A DNA stretch of 37,079 bases from Hypsibius dujardini (GCA_001579985.1 LRSR01002897.1:1-37079), one strand, 5' to 3'. Counted from the first letter of the stretch, positions 11,001 through 21,640 are shown. Notes: generated by a model not told the origin, from the letters alone. Numbers and translations are program-made.

Positions 11001-11173
11001 TCATCTTCCAGGGTCACACATACGGTCAGGAATGTGGTCGTTGTATTCAATTCGCGCTCTTGAATAGTGGACTGGGGAATCGTTATTAGCACCACGTTTT
11101 CCGCCAAAGTCTGGAACGGTGTCGCGAGAAAAATCATCAGGACTGTCCTGAAATTTAACCATATCCGACACAT
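5093..11173 (-). CDS. receptor (particulate) guanylyl cyclase, intact, 20 exons, 1,096 aa
   Basis: Single-pass membrane enzyme converting GTP to cGMP in response to an extracellular ligand. Hand-spliced exons: 11173-10789, 10678-10292, 10185-10142, 10054-10016, 9943-9866, 9790-9623, 9530-9282, 9213-8975, 8861-8756, 8462-8307, 8226-8044, 7956-7720, 7641-7528, 7340-7039, 6983-6764, 6697-6550, 6484-6436, 5460-5411, 5334-5243, 5137-5093. They total 3,291 nt and stay in frame throughout. Order: signal peptide 1-24; ANF-receptor-like ectodomain; juxtamembrane [10 protein letters not shown] about 503-526; kinase-homology domain (SHGNL for HRD, DYG for DFG, so a pseudokinase); dimerisation linker; cyclase domain. 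Catalytic residues seen: D922 (FSDIVGFT), E962 and D966 ([10 protein letters not shown]), C1034 (PRYCLFGDT), N1041 and R1045 (NVASRMES). Glu plus Cys predicts GTP specificity. Exon 6's donor is the least certain: the gtttat used keeps frame, a nearby gtaaaa does not. The ligand is unknown. Confidence 0.9.
5487..6384. mobile_element. TIR element inside intron 17 of the cyclase gene
   Basis: The intron 5461-6435 is 975 bp, while most others in the gene are 63-112 bp. It contains a matched pair of ends: 'cccgcacgaatcg' at 5487-5499, and the inverse 'caattcgtgcggg' ending near 6384. The flanks read 'gaa' on both sides, a possible 3-bp target duplication. Removing the element leaves about 77 bp of intron, the normal size. 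The interior has degenerate ATTG tetranucleotide runs (5797-5910) and subterminal palindromes around 6230-6380 ('cagctgc', 'ggaaattgc'). There is no transposase frame, so it is non-autonomous. A 3-bp duplication would suit CACTA or PIF/Harbinger types; the superfamily is not certain. Confidence 0.6.
8515..8727. mobile_element. 213-bp palindromic foldback MITE in intron 9 of the cyclase gene
   Basis: Two near-identical arms (about 8515-8608 and 8619-8727, starting CACACGTG) face each other across a loop of about 10 bp. They share 'cctcagnccgaccgagt', 'gccaactttttaccggc' and 'ggccaatgcgttcagctg'. The right arm carries a roughly 14-nt extra block. TA lies on both sides, consistent with a Tc1/mariner-type TA duplication. 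The element sits wholly inside the 293-bp intron 8463-8755 and accounts for that intron being long. Its RNA would form a very stable hairpin in the pre-mRNA. Confidence 0.8.
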
Positions 11174-11713
11174 CTTCCTGTTATCAAGCTCGATATCAAT
11201 GGGGATCAACTGACAGTCATCGTGAAAAAAAGATCTTCCGTACACTGTTATACGGTTATGGGTGTATGGGATTATTATCATGCATGAATAACCATCCGAA
11301 CAACCCGTTTGTTCATGAGGGATGACGTACGGCGGGGGAAGCACAACGGGTTTCCCCCCACTTCATGGCTCCTCGCGGGAGCTACCGCTCATCATACTGA
11401 CTTCGAGAGCCCTCACCAGGTACTACGTACGTACTTCAGCCGCAGAAAACGACTCGTGGTAAGAGGTCCTGAGGATGGAGGCAGACGTCCCTTGATGAGT
11501 CTCTCAGTTTATTTGTGAGATGACAATTCCATCGGCGTTCCATACTGTTGAGACGCTGTCCGTGATGCGATGGTCCTACAGTAGTTTTCTTGTCGCACGA
11601 ATGGCAATGAAGTACTGGCAACGGCTGCATTCGAAAAGGGCAGCAAAACATATCCAGCAAGCATAGCGTCGAAATACTGTTCATCATTAATATCCACAAT
11701 GTTCTGTCCCAGG
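11174..11713. other. 5' flank of the intact cyclase; unrecognised minus-strand ORF
   Basis: Upstream of the cyclase ATG the minus-strand frame is open for 57 more codons to 11344, but residues 58-81 form the signal peptide, so the internal ATG is preferred. The block 11380-11520 resembles 15178-15360 upstream of the third cyclase copy ('cgctcatcat', 'gagagccct', 'gtctctca'), so the 5' flank was duplicated together with the gene. A separate minus-strand frame (11739-11509) contains NIVDINDEQYFDAMLAGY. It looks protein-like, but I cannot assign it, and its first dozen residues come from the adjoining MITE. Confidence 0.35.
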
Positions 11714-12007
11714 CAGAGCTGTGCCGTTAAAGGCTCCATCGCTAAAACCGCTAAACCCGCTAATGGTAAATTTTCTTATTCTATAAATCCATTTCAGATG
11801 CCTTTCCCTTAACGCCGCACTGATAATCTAGCAGATCACTATTGATGTTCCCCAAAAACACCCGAGATAGCGCTTTGAAAAAGTTTGGCTCTTTCTACAT
11901 TTACAAGAAACACTTTTTCCAACTAAACAGCGATCTGTAGACTAACAAAATTTACCATTAGCGGGTTTAGCGGGTTTAGCGATGGAGCCTTTAGCGGCAC
12001 AGCTCTT
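11714..12007. mobile_element. hAT-like MITE, 60-bp TIRs
   Basis: Arms 11715-11774 and 11947-12006 are inverted copies differing at about two positions. Each begins AGAGCTGTGCC and contains a tandem 'cgctaaacc' type motif ending 'ggtaaatttt'. The flanks gtcccagg (11706-11713) and gtcctagg (12008-12015) form an 8-bp target duplication with one mismatch, which fits hAT. The 172-bp centre has no coding capacity. Removing the element joins the open frame at 11509-11713 to a few more codons before a stop, so insertion into a coding exon is possible but not shown. Confidence 0.75.
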
Positions 12008-12015
12008 GTCCTAGG

Positions 12016-12966
12016 TCAGCTCCGAGCAAAGGGAACACACAGAAGTCTTAATCAAGTATCCCGATGGGCGATAGGCAGTGGAACTACTGCAGTTAAACTC
12101 CAGACGTCATTTGTACTAATCAAAAAATGCGTAACAAATCTCGCCAGGTAAACTCCGCCAAGCTAAACCACAGCAGCTCGGGTCAACAAACTCGGTGCAG
12201 AAGGAATAACTAGACGCGAGTCTTTGAGGATGGTACGATCATGGAGGCGGTCTCTGCTCTTGAAGCTTAATTAAATACGTACTCCCGCAACGATATATGT
12301 AAATCAGACCGAGCGAAGCGAGTTCGTCTTTCTTTGCCTTCATTTGCTTAGTATTTAACGATGTCTGTGTGTCCGTCACGGTCATTGTGGTGATTCATGT
12401 TGGGCCGTGGTCGGCGATGCAACCACGCGCATGATTGGTCGGCTGAGTGGACACGTCAGAATGGTTTCCTGGACTCATTGACTGCTGAAATTACGCCGAT
12501 TACTCCATCCTTCTTTCAAGTAAAAATTATTCTTTGTGTAGAAATTTGGATTCGGTGTCAACTATGCATTCACATTTGCTTTATTACTCTCAATGTTTTG
12601 CACTTCCGTAATATTCTTTATAATACTTCAATGCGCCATATTTTCAACTGGTACGAGTACTTTAAGCATCGACAGAGAATATGATGCCAACTTTTACTAA
12701 TTTACTCTCTTTACTGATTTTACTTTATAATGGTAGCTGTAATACAGATCACTAAAAAAACGGCCAAGTGACAGTTTGCATAAAATATGCGCTGTGCAAT
12801 ATTCAGGCCTCAGGTTCTTTGCCAATCAAGATGACATGTATATTTGATCACGGCACTTTAGTGAAATCTGTTACTGACATCGCCGCTGCTCGGTCTTCCC
12901 ATCGATTGCATTGAATGTTGAATGTACTGTAAGTGTTTTCTATATTCGAAAAACGCTGATGTTAGG
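12016..12966. other. no gene seen
   Basis: Intergenic sequence between the MITE and the 3' end of the third cyclase copy. It holds a short self-complementary run near 12308 ('gaccgagcgaagcgag'), a feature often seen at degraded transposon ends. A plus-strand open frame at 12397-12684 has no recognisable domain. Confidence 0.35.
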
Positions 12967-15390
12967 TCACCTAGAAGTCAAAACTCTGCGGAATCGAATT
13001 CGTGCATCTTCAGCTCGCCAATCGCCTCCCAGCAGCCAGTAAGTCGTCAGCATGCCCTTTCCCTGGAAACGCAACCGTCCCTAGCTGTTGCACATATGCT
13101 TGTACTATTAAGTTGCCTCACAGGTTCACCTTCACCGGGACTGAACCTCGTTCGACGATCCTGTAGCCTCCAATGTTCTGCAAGAGCTCGTTGGTCTCCT
13201 CCGTAATCTGGATCTTCATGGCTGCTAATCCGTCGAACGATGACTTAAATCAAGGGCAAGGAACACGTATGTTCTGTAGCAGCTGGTCTTCTCACCTTCC
13301 CCGGTAGATTCCATTTGGGATGCAACATTGACAGTGTCCCCAAACCTGAAATGTCCAGCACGGGATACCATTTTAGTTGAACAAATCTTCAGGTGCACAG
13401 ACTAAGCCCGACTGACCGATGCCAGACGGACTTTAGAGACCCACCCGTCTATCAAAAGCACTTACAGACAGTAGCGAGACATTTTCCCCTAGTGAACATT
13501 ACACATAAGGAAAAGCATCCTTTCTTACAAAAAAACATGCTCAAATCTTTCTTATTTTGTAAGAAATTTATAAGCCGTAATATATGCACATTTTATAAGA
13601 CGAAATAAATTTATAAGCTCAGATAAATTTTATAAGACTTGGTTTAGCGCCGCCGGAAATGCAATCCAAGGCTGCGACTGTCCTTTCCCTGTTTTAAAGG
13701 CACGTTGCAAAAACGTATCTCACCGTTTTTGGGACGAAAACCGCTAAAAAAAATGAAATCTTCTTGGCAGAAATTGAACCCGAATCATCCTGAAACTGAC
13801 CTGAAGAGCACACACTACCCACTGAGCCAGCACATACATAACATATAAAGCGGAACTTTTTCACCTCGGGTGTTCAAATAAAAGTTTTTTTGACATGAAA
13901 TCACTAAATAATGCTTTATCGTTTCTCGTGAAAGAGTAATAATAATCGACGGACAGTACCTTAGCATTTCTAATATTAGTTAAACCTAAGAACAACATTC
14001 AGTGGCAGCAATTTGATGATTTCGTTTTGTTGTATACATGTTCCCTTGCCAATTGACCACTGAACAACGTTACTTACTAAAAATTAATAATTATTTTCAG
14101 AATCCGTTCTGACAACTTAAAAGCATTTATAGGATTTGAAAATAAAACCTAAGAATTTTATCAGTATATTTATATGTGCGATGAAATTTATAAGGATCCA
14201 TAACATTTTATATGGTTTATAGCAAAAATATAAAGTATTATTATGGGTCATATATTTTTTCTGATATTCAAAATCCCATGTCACTAGGGAAATGAGCGAA
14301 TACCCTTGATCAGTTTGATGGGCATGGAGGCAATTGCGGTAACGTGCCGGCTTCCCGAAACCTAACAATGAACAGAGTTTCGAGACCTATATATTATATC
14401 AGCTTCAGCTATATGGTACAGCGGACTAGCACACCATGTACGCGTCCCCAATCGTCTCCACTTTATACAGGTCAAATTTTTCAATCACGCTGTCAAAAAG
14501 GTGTACAGTCCGTTGAGGGGCTGACCACTTCTGACCACTTCGTCAACTTGAGCCACCGTCTGGTTGAACATTCACGTCCTCACAAATTTGATGGCGAGCT
14601 GATTCCCGTCCGAATCACATGGAGGAAATTTGTGGAGACGCAATGCTGAATTTGGGAGCACGAGAGTCCAGATGACTGGAAGACCGTACGAAACTTCACC
14701 GAATGCGGCAGGATGTAATTATTCGCATTTATTAAGCGAGATCGACCGCCGCAGCAACTCGGTTGTAGGTCGGTATTTAGTACGAATCATCTTCCAAAGT
14801 CACAAAGATGGTCAAGATTGTCGGTGCAGTTGATTTTGCATCTCGAACTATGTATTCCGGGATCGGTGCCAGCAACACGTTGTCTACCAAAATTCGGATC
14901 GGTACAAAAAAATAATGGCAAAACGTATGCTAAGGGAAGGCGATTTTGAAATCATGATCCTGTTTTGAGTGTGAGATTTAGCTTGTGGCTAACGACATTG
15001 TCGAGACAGGCGGTTGTAGAACGGTCGTAATTGTTGCAGTATGAAGAGAGAGGACCGTGGTGAGCAAGAATGCATACGAATGGATGAATACACAAACATT
15101 GATTTTATTCTCAAGGGGATCAGCCAGAAACTCAAACGGTTTCATCCCTAATAGGAGCACCTTACGTAATGGGCGGCAAGCGCTCATCATTGTTGAGAGC
15201 CCTTTGTAGCAGACATATTTCCCCCCCCCCCGCTGTATGCATAGGGTACGCCGGACGTGCCTGTACGGTGCATATACGTCTTCCAAACGGATGAGTCGGT
15301 TCTTGGTAGGAGGAGCCCCTCCATAATGAGACCAGCGTTCCTTTGACGTGTCTCTCAAATTATTCGATAAATTTACTTGTTGATACACTT
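12967..15390 (-). pseudogene. rearranged receptor guanylyl cyclase copy; decayed 5' part, open 3' exons
   Basis: Third paralogue. Exon 1 homology spans 14915-14598 and has in-frame stops (after EDDSY and after AAAVDLA) plus an indel. It is followed directly by an exon 8 fragment (about 14590-14535: [14 protein letters not shown]) and an exon 15 fragment (about 14520-14434: NGLYTF, then [16 protein letters not shown] in another frame after a 1-nt loss in an A run). Exons 2-7, 9-14, 16 and 17 are missing. The last three exons are open with good splice sites: 13345-13296 (50 nt), 13221-13130 (92 nt) and 13062-12967, matching exons 18-20 and ending GKGMLTTYWLLGGD plus a 17-residue tail. The catalytic arginine is Gln (NVASQMES). 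15178-15360 is a copy of the intact gene's 5' flank. As a cyclase gene it is dead. Confidence 0.85.
13755..13834 (-). repeat. tRNA-derived SINE-like sequence
   Basis: The minus strand reads tggctcagtggg (A-box-like, about 13829-13818), followed about 35-40 nt later by gggttcaatttc (B-box-like, about 13783-13772). This is the internal RNA polymerase III promoter layout of a tRNA or a tRNA-derived SINE. The segment between does not fold into a convincing tRNA by eye, so a SINE or tRNA pseudogene is preferred. It lies in an AT-rich stretch (13490-14270, with repeated 'ataaatttataag' motifs) that fills the gap where cyclase exons 16-17 should be. Confidence 0.45.
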
Positions 15391-15950
15391 GTTTTTACTG
15401 GCCTTCAATAATTAACTAGTAAAAAATGGCCGCCGGACTGCTCAATGACACATTTTTGCACGATTTTCCAATTATCTTGCGAATGCTTAGAACATTTCCT
15501 TTTTCGAAGCTCTCTGCCAGTATTATGTTTTTGCACTGTACCGATTAAAATACAGTATAATGAAAAATAGCATAGATCTAAACTCGAGATATCGCATATA
15601 TGCTTTACGCCAGAACGGTATGACTATTCCTAGAAATGGTCAACTCCGAATTGACTGCTCGTTGAGTCGATGGCGTTTCCATCTTTGGGTGATAAATCGT
15701 TGCCAATGATGCCGCAGAGTACAATGGAATTGTCGTTTGAAAGTCGCCGAAGCCGTGTAGTTTACGAAGAAATCCACACTATAGCTCACATACCACAGAA
15801 TGAAAACAAAATCGCTTTTCATGGCGTCAGCGATTTTGGAGAAGAAAAATGAAAAAAATGAATGCGTACTGGAATGATCTTTATAGCCGAACAGAAATAC
15901 GATGTGGATTGTCCTGTATACTTCGGTACCTGTATGGTACAGTTTAATGA
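15391..15950. other. no gene seen
   Basis: AT-rich intergenic sequence. Two overlapping frames on opposite strands (minus 15978-15640 and plus 15670-15852) have no recognisable domains or splice support. Confidence 0.3.
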
Positions 15951-16545
15951 ATGGCTGTTTCGGAAAAGTTATACTCACATCTACCGGGTCGTAGCACCGT
16001 TATGTCCCATCAAGTAAATCTGACGAATTTCATAGTGCACATTCCAGCCAGCAGAGACAACAAATATTTCTGCTTCGCATATGAGGGTGCGCCGGGCGCT
16101 GAAGAAGTGGATGTATCTCAATGGGTTGGTGGTACAGGCGAATCTCTTAATCGAAAATACCACAAGTGTTCTAAAACAGTAATGACAGACGTTTTTATCT
16201 GGCACGACTGTGTCCTAAAAACTGTACAACAGCGAAAAGGTCACTTACAAGTCTGACATGTCTGACATGACTGTAGTGTTTATTATGAAGTACGACATCC
16301 CCATCGACGTGATGTTTGTTAACGGATCCGATGCTGTGAGTCCGCTTCTCAAAATATCATAATTGTCTGGCGATCCCAACCACCTGCTTATTAAAGATAA
16401 CGGTAAGGACCGTCAAATAAAACCGGCATCCAAAGAAACTGGTATCCATCCAACAGGAAGGCTTATAACGGTACGCCTAAGCAAATCACTGCAAGAGACA
16501 ACGATGACCAAAAAGGACCCTAAATTTGAGTGTACTGTAAGATGA
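15951..16545 (+). pseudogene. unidentified protein-coding remnant with a frameshift and a stop
   Basis: An open frame from 15951 to 16256 contains FIVHIPASRDNKYFCFAY and GAPGAEEVDVSQWVGG, and ends GHLQV. From 16250 the protein-like sequence continues in the next frame (SDMTVVFIMKYDIPIDVMF), meets a TAA at 16360-16362, and goes on in that same frame to 16545 (ending KDPKFECTVR). A 9-bp tandem duplication 'gtctgacat' sits exactly at the frame change. The amino-acid texture looks real, but I do not recognise the family. The alternative is a multi-exon gene with unseen introns. Confidence 0.35.
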
Positions 16546-17594
16546 ATACCGTGCGATGAAATTTTAAACTTTCATCCATTTTGTACATAGCTTTCATCCT
16601 TGACATAAACTGGACAATAAATACCTTGGAACAAAGCAACCGCTACAGGTCAGGTGGTTGATTGTTCGATTGTACGAAAACTATCCCTTGCTCCGCCCCC
16701 TTTGTCCCTACCCCGGACCCTCCAGTGTACTCAGTCTTGTCGTTGATTGTAAGAACCTCGGTATGTTTTTCCAGATAATTTTAAGTTCAAGGTGCAGGTT
16801 TCTAAATTCCTAGCACCTTCCATGAAGACATGAGAGTAATAATAAAGTATGGTGAACCATGAGCAGATGAATATTAAACTTCCCGATTGACGTTCAAAGC
16901 ATCGGTGTTGCAAGTTTTAACATGCGTATCTCGCACAAATTGGTATACCTTCTCGAAGGACGGAAAGAAGGGTGGACGACCGTCCACTGCGATGACTGAT
17001 ACAATACCATTAAACATGTTTATTGACAATGTGTGTCAAGAGTAACAAACATCACATCAAGTTGATCATACTGGTGAACGAAGAACGAACTAATGCCCCT
17101 CGTTTATTCAATCAATAAAAAACGAAATAATTTCAAACGCTCTCGTAAGAATCGGTAACGATTAGACTGATGTACGCAATTCGAAAAGATCGTTTTATAC
17201 GATGTGTCGGAAATGGTATGTACTGCCGGCAGAAATAGTTGGAATCATTCGGAAATATTTTCTCAAACATTTTGAAGCACCCAGTGACACCGGAAATGTA
17301 TCCTGTCTACATTGTATGTATTTGTGTGGCCTCCGGAAGAAGGCGTGGTGTTTACGAAACAAGATCCAGACAATGCCTTTGGAGGAAGACACAGACTTCC
17401 TATACACTGAGATGGACGGTATCAGCTGCTAATTATATGGCGGTCAGTAGCGCCACTCCAGGAACTCCTTCTACAGCCCCGGCTAGTAGCAGGTCTTAAC
17501 CAATCGCCGCCCAAATCTCCTATGCCTCTTCAATTGGGCAGACCGAAGCGTCGGATGAAGGAGGCGATGAAGAGGGCGGAAATGGCGGAGGTGA
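16546..17594. other. no confident gene
   Basis: Intergenic sequence. Overlapping small frames at 17195-17499 have no recognisable domain, and the minus-strand frame 17726-17520 reads through low-complexity Pro/Ser sequence at the edge of the next element. Confidence 0.3.
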
Positions 17595-18335
17595 CACTAG
17601 TACCCAGCGCCAAATTTCTGTCAGATCTGGCCCAGATCTGGTGAAATTCTCCATATACTGTCTCACGAGATCTGACGAAATTAACATACTATTCTTGGCA
17701 AGAATGTTGGGTGAGAAATCCGGCATTTCTCGCCAGAAATCTCTGAAAAGTATCTGACGAGATCTCCGCCAGATCTCACCAGAATGGTCAATTACAATTC
17801 GTCAGAAACATTCTCCCGCCATTCAGCCATTGCTCAATTAAACTATTATCGTTAAATCTCGTGAAGTATAGACCAATAACAATGAAGTACCGTCTTGTTT
17901 TGATTGGTCAAAGAAACAACGTGAACCACGCCTCTGAGACAACAGCAACTGGAAATGCATAAATAGCGAACTCAGAAAAGAACGGAGAACCCTTTATCCA
18001 AACAGACGTTAAATAATATTCACGTTCGAAAATTGTCCGCAGTCAATTCAGACAGAAAAAAAACTCCAGATTGCGCGACCAAAATAAAGAACAATGTTAA
18101 CTAAAAACACATGAAATTTTTATTAATTTTTGTAGCACGTTTTCCGGATTGTGATGAGTTCCCTGAAAAAAAACCCAATAAATATTTAGTATCCAAATCT
18201 ATCCGCCTAGAGTTAATCAATCTGGGTCTTCTTGTTTGTACAGTAGCATCTCCCGCTTATGTCGGTCCATACATATGCCTGCCTGCTTGTCTATTTGTGT
18301 GTTTGTCCTGTCCTGTCTTCTGTCTATTTGTGTGT

Positions 18336-18386
<51 letters not shown>

Positions 18387-19130
18387 CTCTGGTTCACTAT
18401 GAATGCCATTATACTCACTTGGTAAACCATGCATAATGTGGATATGCAGGTTCTTCATACATGGGCAATATGTTTTCATGAACCTAAAGAGAGGGAATAA
18501 ATTAATGTATTGTTTATCCCATCCGTCGAACACTTTTGATGAACAACTTCACAGTGCTTCTACTTACGTGTTTCGCCAGTAGGCAGATTAACACTGGCAT
18601 CATATTCCAAAGTGCATGATTCAGAATTGTGTCCAACAGATAGCAACAGTAGCAAAAAATTTGAAATATGTATGAAGTACGAAGTACGGTAGTATCAGTC
18701 GCTGCAAGTAAAAACAGCAGCAAGCAAGATTCGAAAAATTGCACACGATCTTGACTTTAGCGTTGCTCGGAAAAATTACACTTACGGAAATCAGAATGAG
18801 CTTTCTTGTAGAAAAATTTCTCCTTGAAATTCACCCAATTTCTTGGGAAACTTCGGGCGAACAATCTCGACAAAAATATCTGGTGAATTTCTGGCCAGAA
18901 AACTCCGTGTATTTCTGGTCAAAATCTAGCGAGATTCTCCTCGCGTGGGTCTCGTGTGATTCTCACCGAATTCTCACATGGTTCTGGCGAGAAAATCCGA
19001 AAAAATCTCGTGAGGAGCATTCTCGTCATTTCTTGCCCGATCTGGGGTATTCTGGGCCAGTTCTGAACCAGATCTCATAAGAACATGCTTTCTCACGTAG
19101 TCTGGTCAGAAAGTTTAGCGCTGGGTAGTG
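17595..19130. mobile_element. 1.5-kb TIR element with repetitive subterminal ends
   Basis: The left end CACTAgtACCCAGCGCcaaa (17595) and the inverted right end (rc CACTACCCAGCGCtaaa, ending 19130) match apart from a 2-nt insertion. Both subterminal zones (17611-17820 and 18830-19110) are crowded with variants of 'tctggcgagaaatt' and 'agatctggcc' in both orientations. The ends begin CACTA, but no convincing 3-bp target duplication is visible, so the superfamily is left open. There is no transposase. The centre contains a TCTG microsatellite and an AT-rich filler. Confidence 0.6.
18335..18388 (+). repeat. TCTG/CTGT tetranucleotide microsatellite
   Basis: About 13 units of CTGT with two imperfect units near the end. 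Open frames across it, on both strands, are simply translations of the repeat. Confidence 0.9.
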
Positions 19131-20505
19131 ACGCTGCTAACTGCGGCGGGTCGGATTCCTGTAAAACCCTTCAGCGATAATGTTTTTTATCAAAAGTTTA
19201 AATTTATCAAAACGAAGCTTTACAATTGTTTTGCATTTTCAAAGAAACTGAATTGCACAGTCGAAAATAATAAAGCTTACAAAATTGAGAGCTCTGGAAA
19301 TAAAGAAAAATAAAATTGCGACAAAGAAATATCTGCTATTAAACTAAAATAAATAATAGGCAAATTAGTTTTGAGGGCGACGTTCGAATAATCGGTGATA
19401 TGCGGTGATGCTTTTCGAAACAGTGAAGTTAGTTGTGTGCCTTTGATTCCTTCGTTTATATATTTCCCAGCAGGCAGTCTTCCGTTCTTAAGCACAACCG
19501 ATAGAGTACATTTAAGTGAAAGCTTCCCTTCGACTGCACATTTGATAAGCAGAAGCAGCAGAGATCAACGATTTACGCAAATTTGCACTCTAGCATCAGA
19601 GAAGAAGAACAAAAACAGATAAGAAGCATAGGGGGCGGAGCATTGGGACAACTGCCCATGGCAAACTTTTCTGCCGTTTGACATGCTTTAGAACGATTTG
19701 TTTATCCTCTAGCTAGTTAGGGAAGAACTTTTTATTGAGCAGCAGCATTTTGAGGAAGGAAATTCGAGTGCGGAGTACTTCTGAAAGATATTGGTATTCC
19801 GTCGCGGGTTTTATTTCCCTGTTTCAGGCCCTGTCACTAAATTTGCGAAAATCTTGTCACTCTAGGTCGGTATCGGAGTTCCTTGACGGGTCTGATAGTT
19901 TAAGCCCCTGTGGGCTATTCTTTAATCCGTTTCTGTCAATATCAGAACGATGGCCGTTTGTGACATGGCTGATAAGATTGCGTTTATTGCTGGAAAAAAA
20001 TGAGGATCATATTATTTCTTGCTTGTACTGTTTTTAAAATTACTATTTATGAGGGGCAACTATATCATCTAATAAACTTCTGCTTAATAAGACATTTTTA
20101 GGTCCGACAAAGAACCATGCAAACGTGAGGGCAGGGTGCCGCATCTGATGAGCGATCTTTACTGAGGAACATTGGTGCCGTCTTCCGCTCTATCCAGCCA
20201 TCGACAGAATAGCCCCTCCCGTACACCGTGTTGGAAGAGGCTGTTGCTGGATGGACGGTAGGTAGGACGGATGGACGGACGGGCGGGCAGATGAGTGTAC
20301 GACTGAATGCTCGGGCGGGAAGAGGAACAAATTGAAGATCCAGAATGGCTAAGCGGAGTGAGAAAGGACGAATTCAACCGAGCGGGGGGAGAGTTATTCG
20401 ATCAACAGAGCTTTCAAAGGTAATAAGCTGCTTAATCCATCACGAGCCGGGTTTACCTGAATCTGGATTTACCAAAACCAGGCCGAATGCAAAAATATGA
20501 TGAAA
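19131..20505. other. no confident gene
   Basis: Intergenic sequence up to the start of duplication copy B. A plus-strand 100-aa frame (19735-20037) has no recognisable domain. A short 'ggacggatgg' minisatellite-like run lies at about 20250-20290. Confidence 0.3.
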
Positions 20506-21547
20506 AAGATGTGATCCTGACATGACGGAGGAATTTCAGTTTTATTTCCAGTCGAAAGAAGTGGCAGTGGTAGGTCGACACCCAGTCAACAAACACTCTT
20601 AGCTAATTATTAGGGTATCGTGTCTTATCGGAACAATCGCTCGAAATTCAAGCCTAGTGATTCTGGCTGAGTCTAAGGGTCGCTCGCAGCTCACGAAGTT
20701 GGCTTCCATAAGCGTGAAAACCAGTCTTAAGAAGTACTAACTACTTCATTCACCAGGAGTGATCGGAATCTCGATCACTGCCGGTTTGGTGATAATAAGG
20801 TTTGGCATTTTATTCGGCCATCCCGGAATATACTATGGTATTTAGACATATATCTCTAAAACGCTTTCAATGAAGCCGCAGATATTTTGAAAAATTCAGA
20901 ATCAAATCAAATCAAGCTGCATAGCAATTTAGTATTAAGAAAAGTCAATTGTATCCGAAGAAATAGCAGGCTCAGTGTGTTTTCATATGCATTGTTTATC
21001 CATTTAACTCGAGACGCTAGTTGATTGCAATTTGAATAAATCATTCTTAAAAGGAAAAAATCTTGACAGGCGGACAAAGCGGTTAACTTTTTTTTCTAAA
21101 CAAAAAATATGTAAGGACAAAATAGAATAGTAAATAAATGTAGCTGTCAGCAGAAGTGCAGCCACTTGGAGATTTCGGTGTGATGTTTGGGTTGCAATAT
21201 GTGGCTAACGCAGCATGAATAATTTCGTTAATCACGATGCTAGGGTTCGGCCGGAATTGAGGAGGTTAAGAATGAATTTAGCAAAACTCTGACGTAAAAA
21301 TAAGCCATAAATTAAATTCATGCAGTGCGAAGAAGTTTTTTTGTAAACTTTTTAAGAGACAGCAATTTGTCAACGCAAATCAAATAAATAATTAAGAACT
21401 TGGTCGCATTTAATTGTAGCATTTAATTTTGTTAATTTTCTTACATGATTTCGTGAAAATAATTTTTTTGAATTTTCTTACGTCCCATCCTGAAAATATC
21501 TTGTTAATTTGTATCCTTCACATCATGCAGTAAATTGAGACTTATTG

Positions 21548-21640
21548 ATGCAACGTTCGGGCTATGCATCAATGGATGCCAGTGGTGAAAAAAAAACTCA
21601 TTTGAGAATGTTTTGAAATCCCAAGGTTCACTGCAAATAA
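21548..21640 (+). pseudogene. remnant of the secreted peptide gene, copy B
   Basis: Only the block 'gcaacgttcgggctatgcatcaatggatg' region survives (21550-21578), corresponding to the signal-peptide end and start of the mature part in copies A and C. The start codon, 5' exon and promoter are deleted, and the KR-containing tail is missing. The sequence then resumes in the copy A/C 3' region ('ttgaaatcccaaggt'). Confidence 0.8.

Noticed and set aside
11174-11344. Extension of the cyclase N-terminus to the first ATG of the open frame
   Set aside because: It would place 57 residues before an obvious signal peptide.
18236-18533. Cys/Val- and Arg/Gln/Thr-rich open frames
   Set aside because: They are translations of the TCTG microsatellite in different frames and strands.
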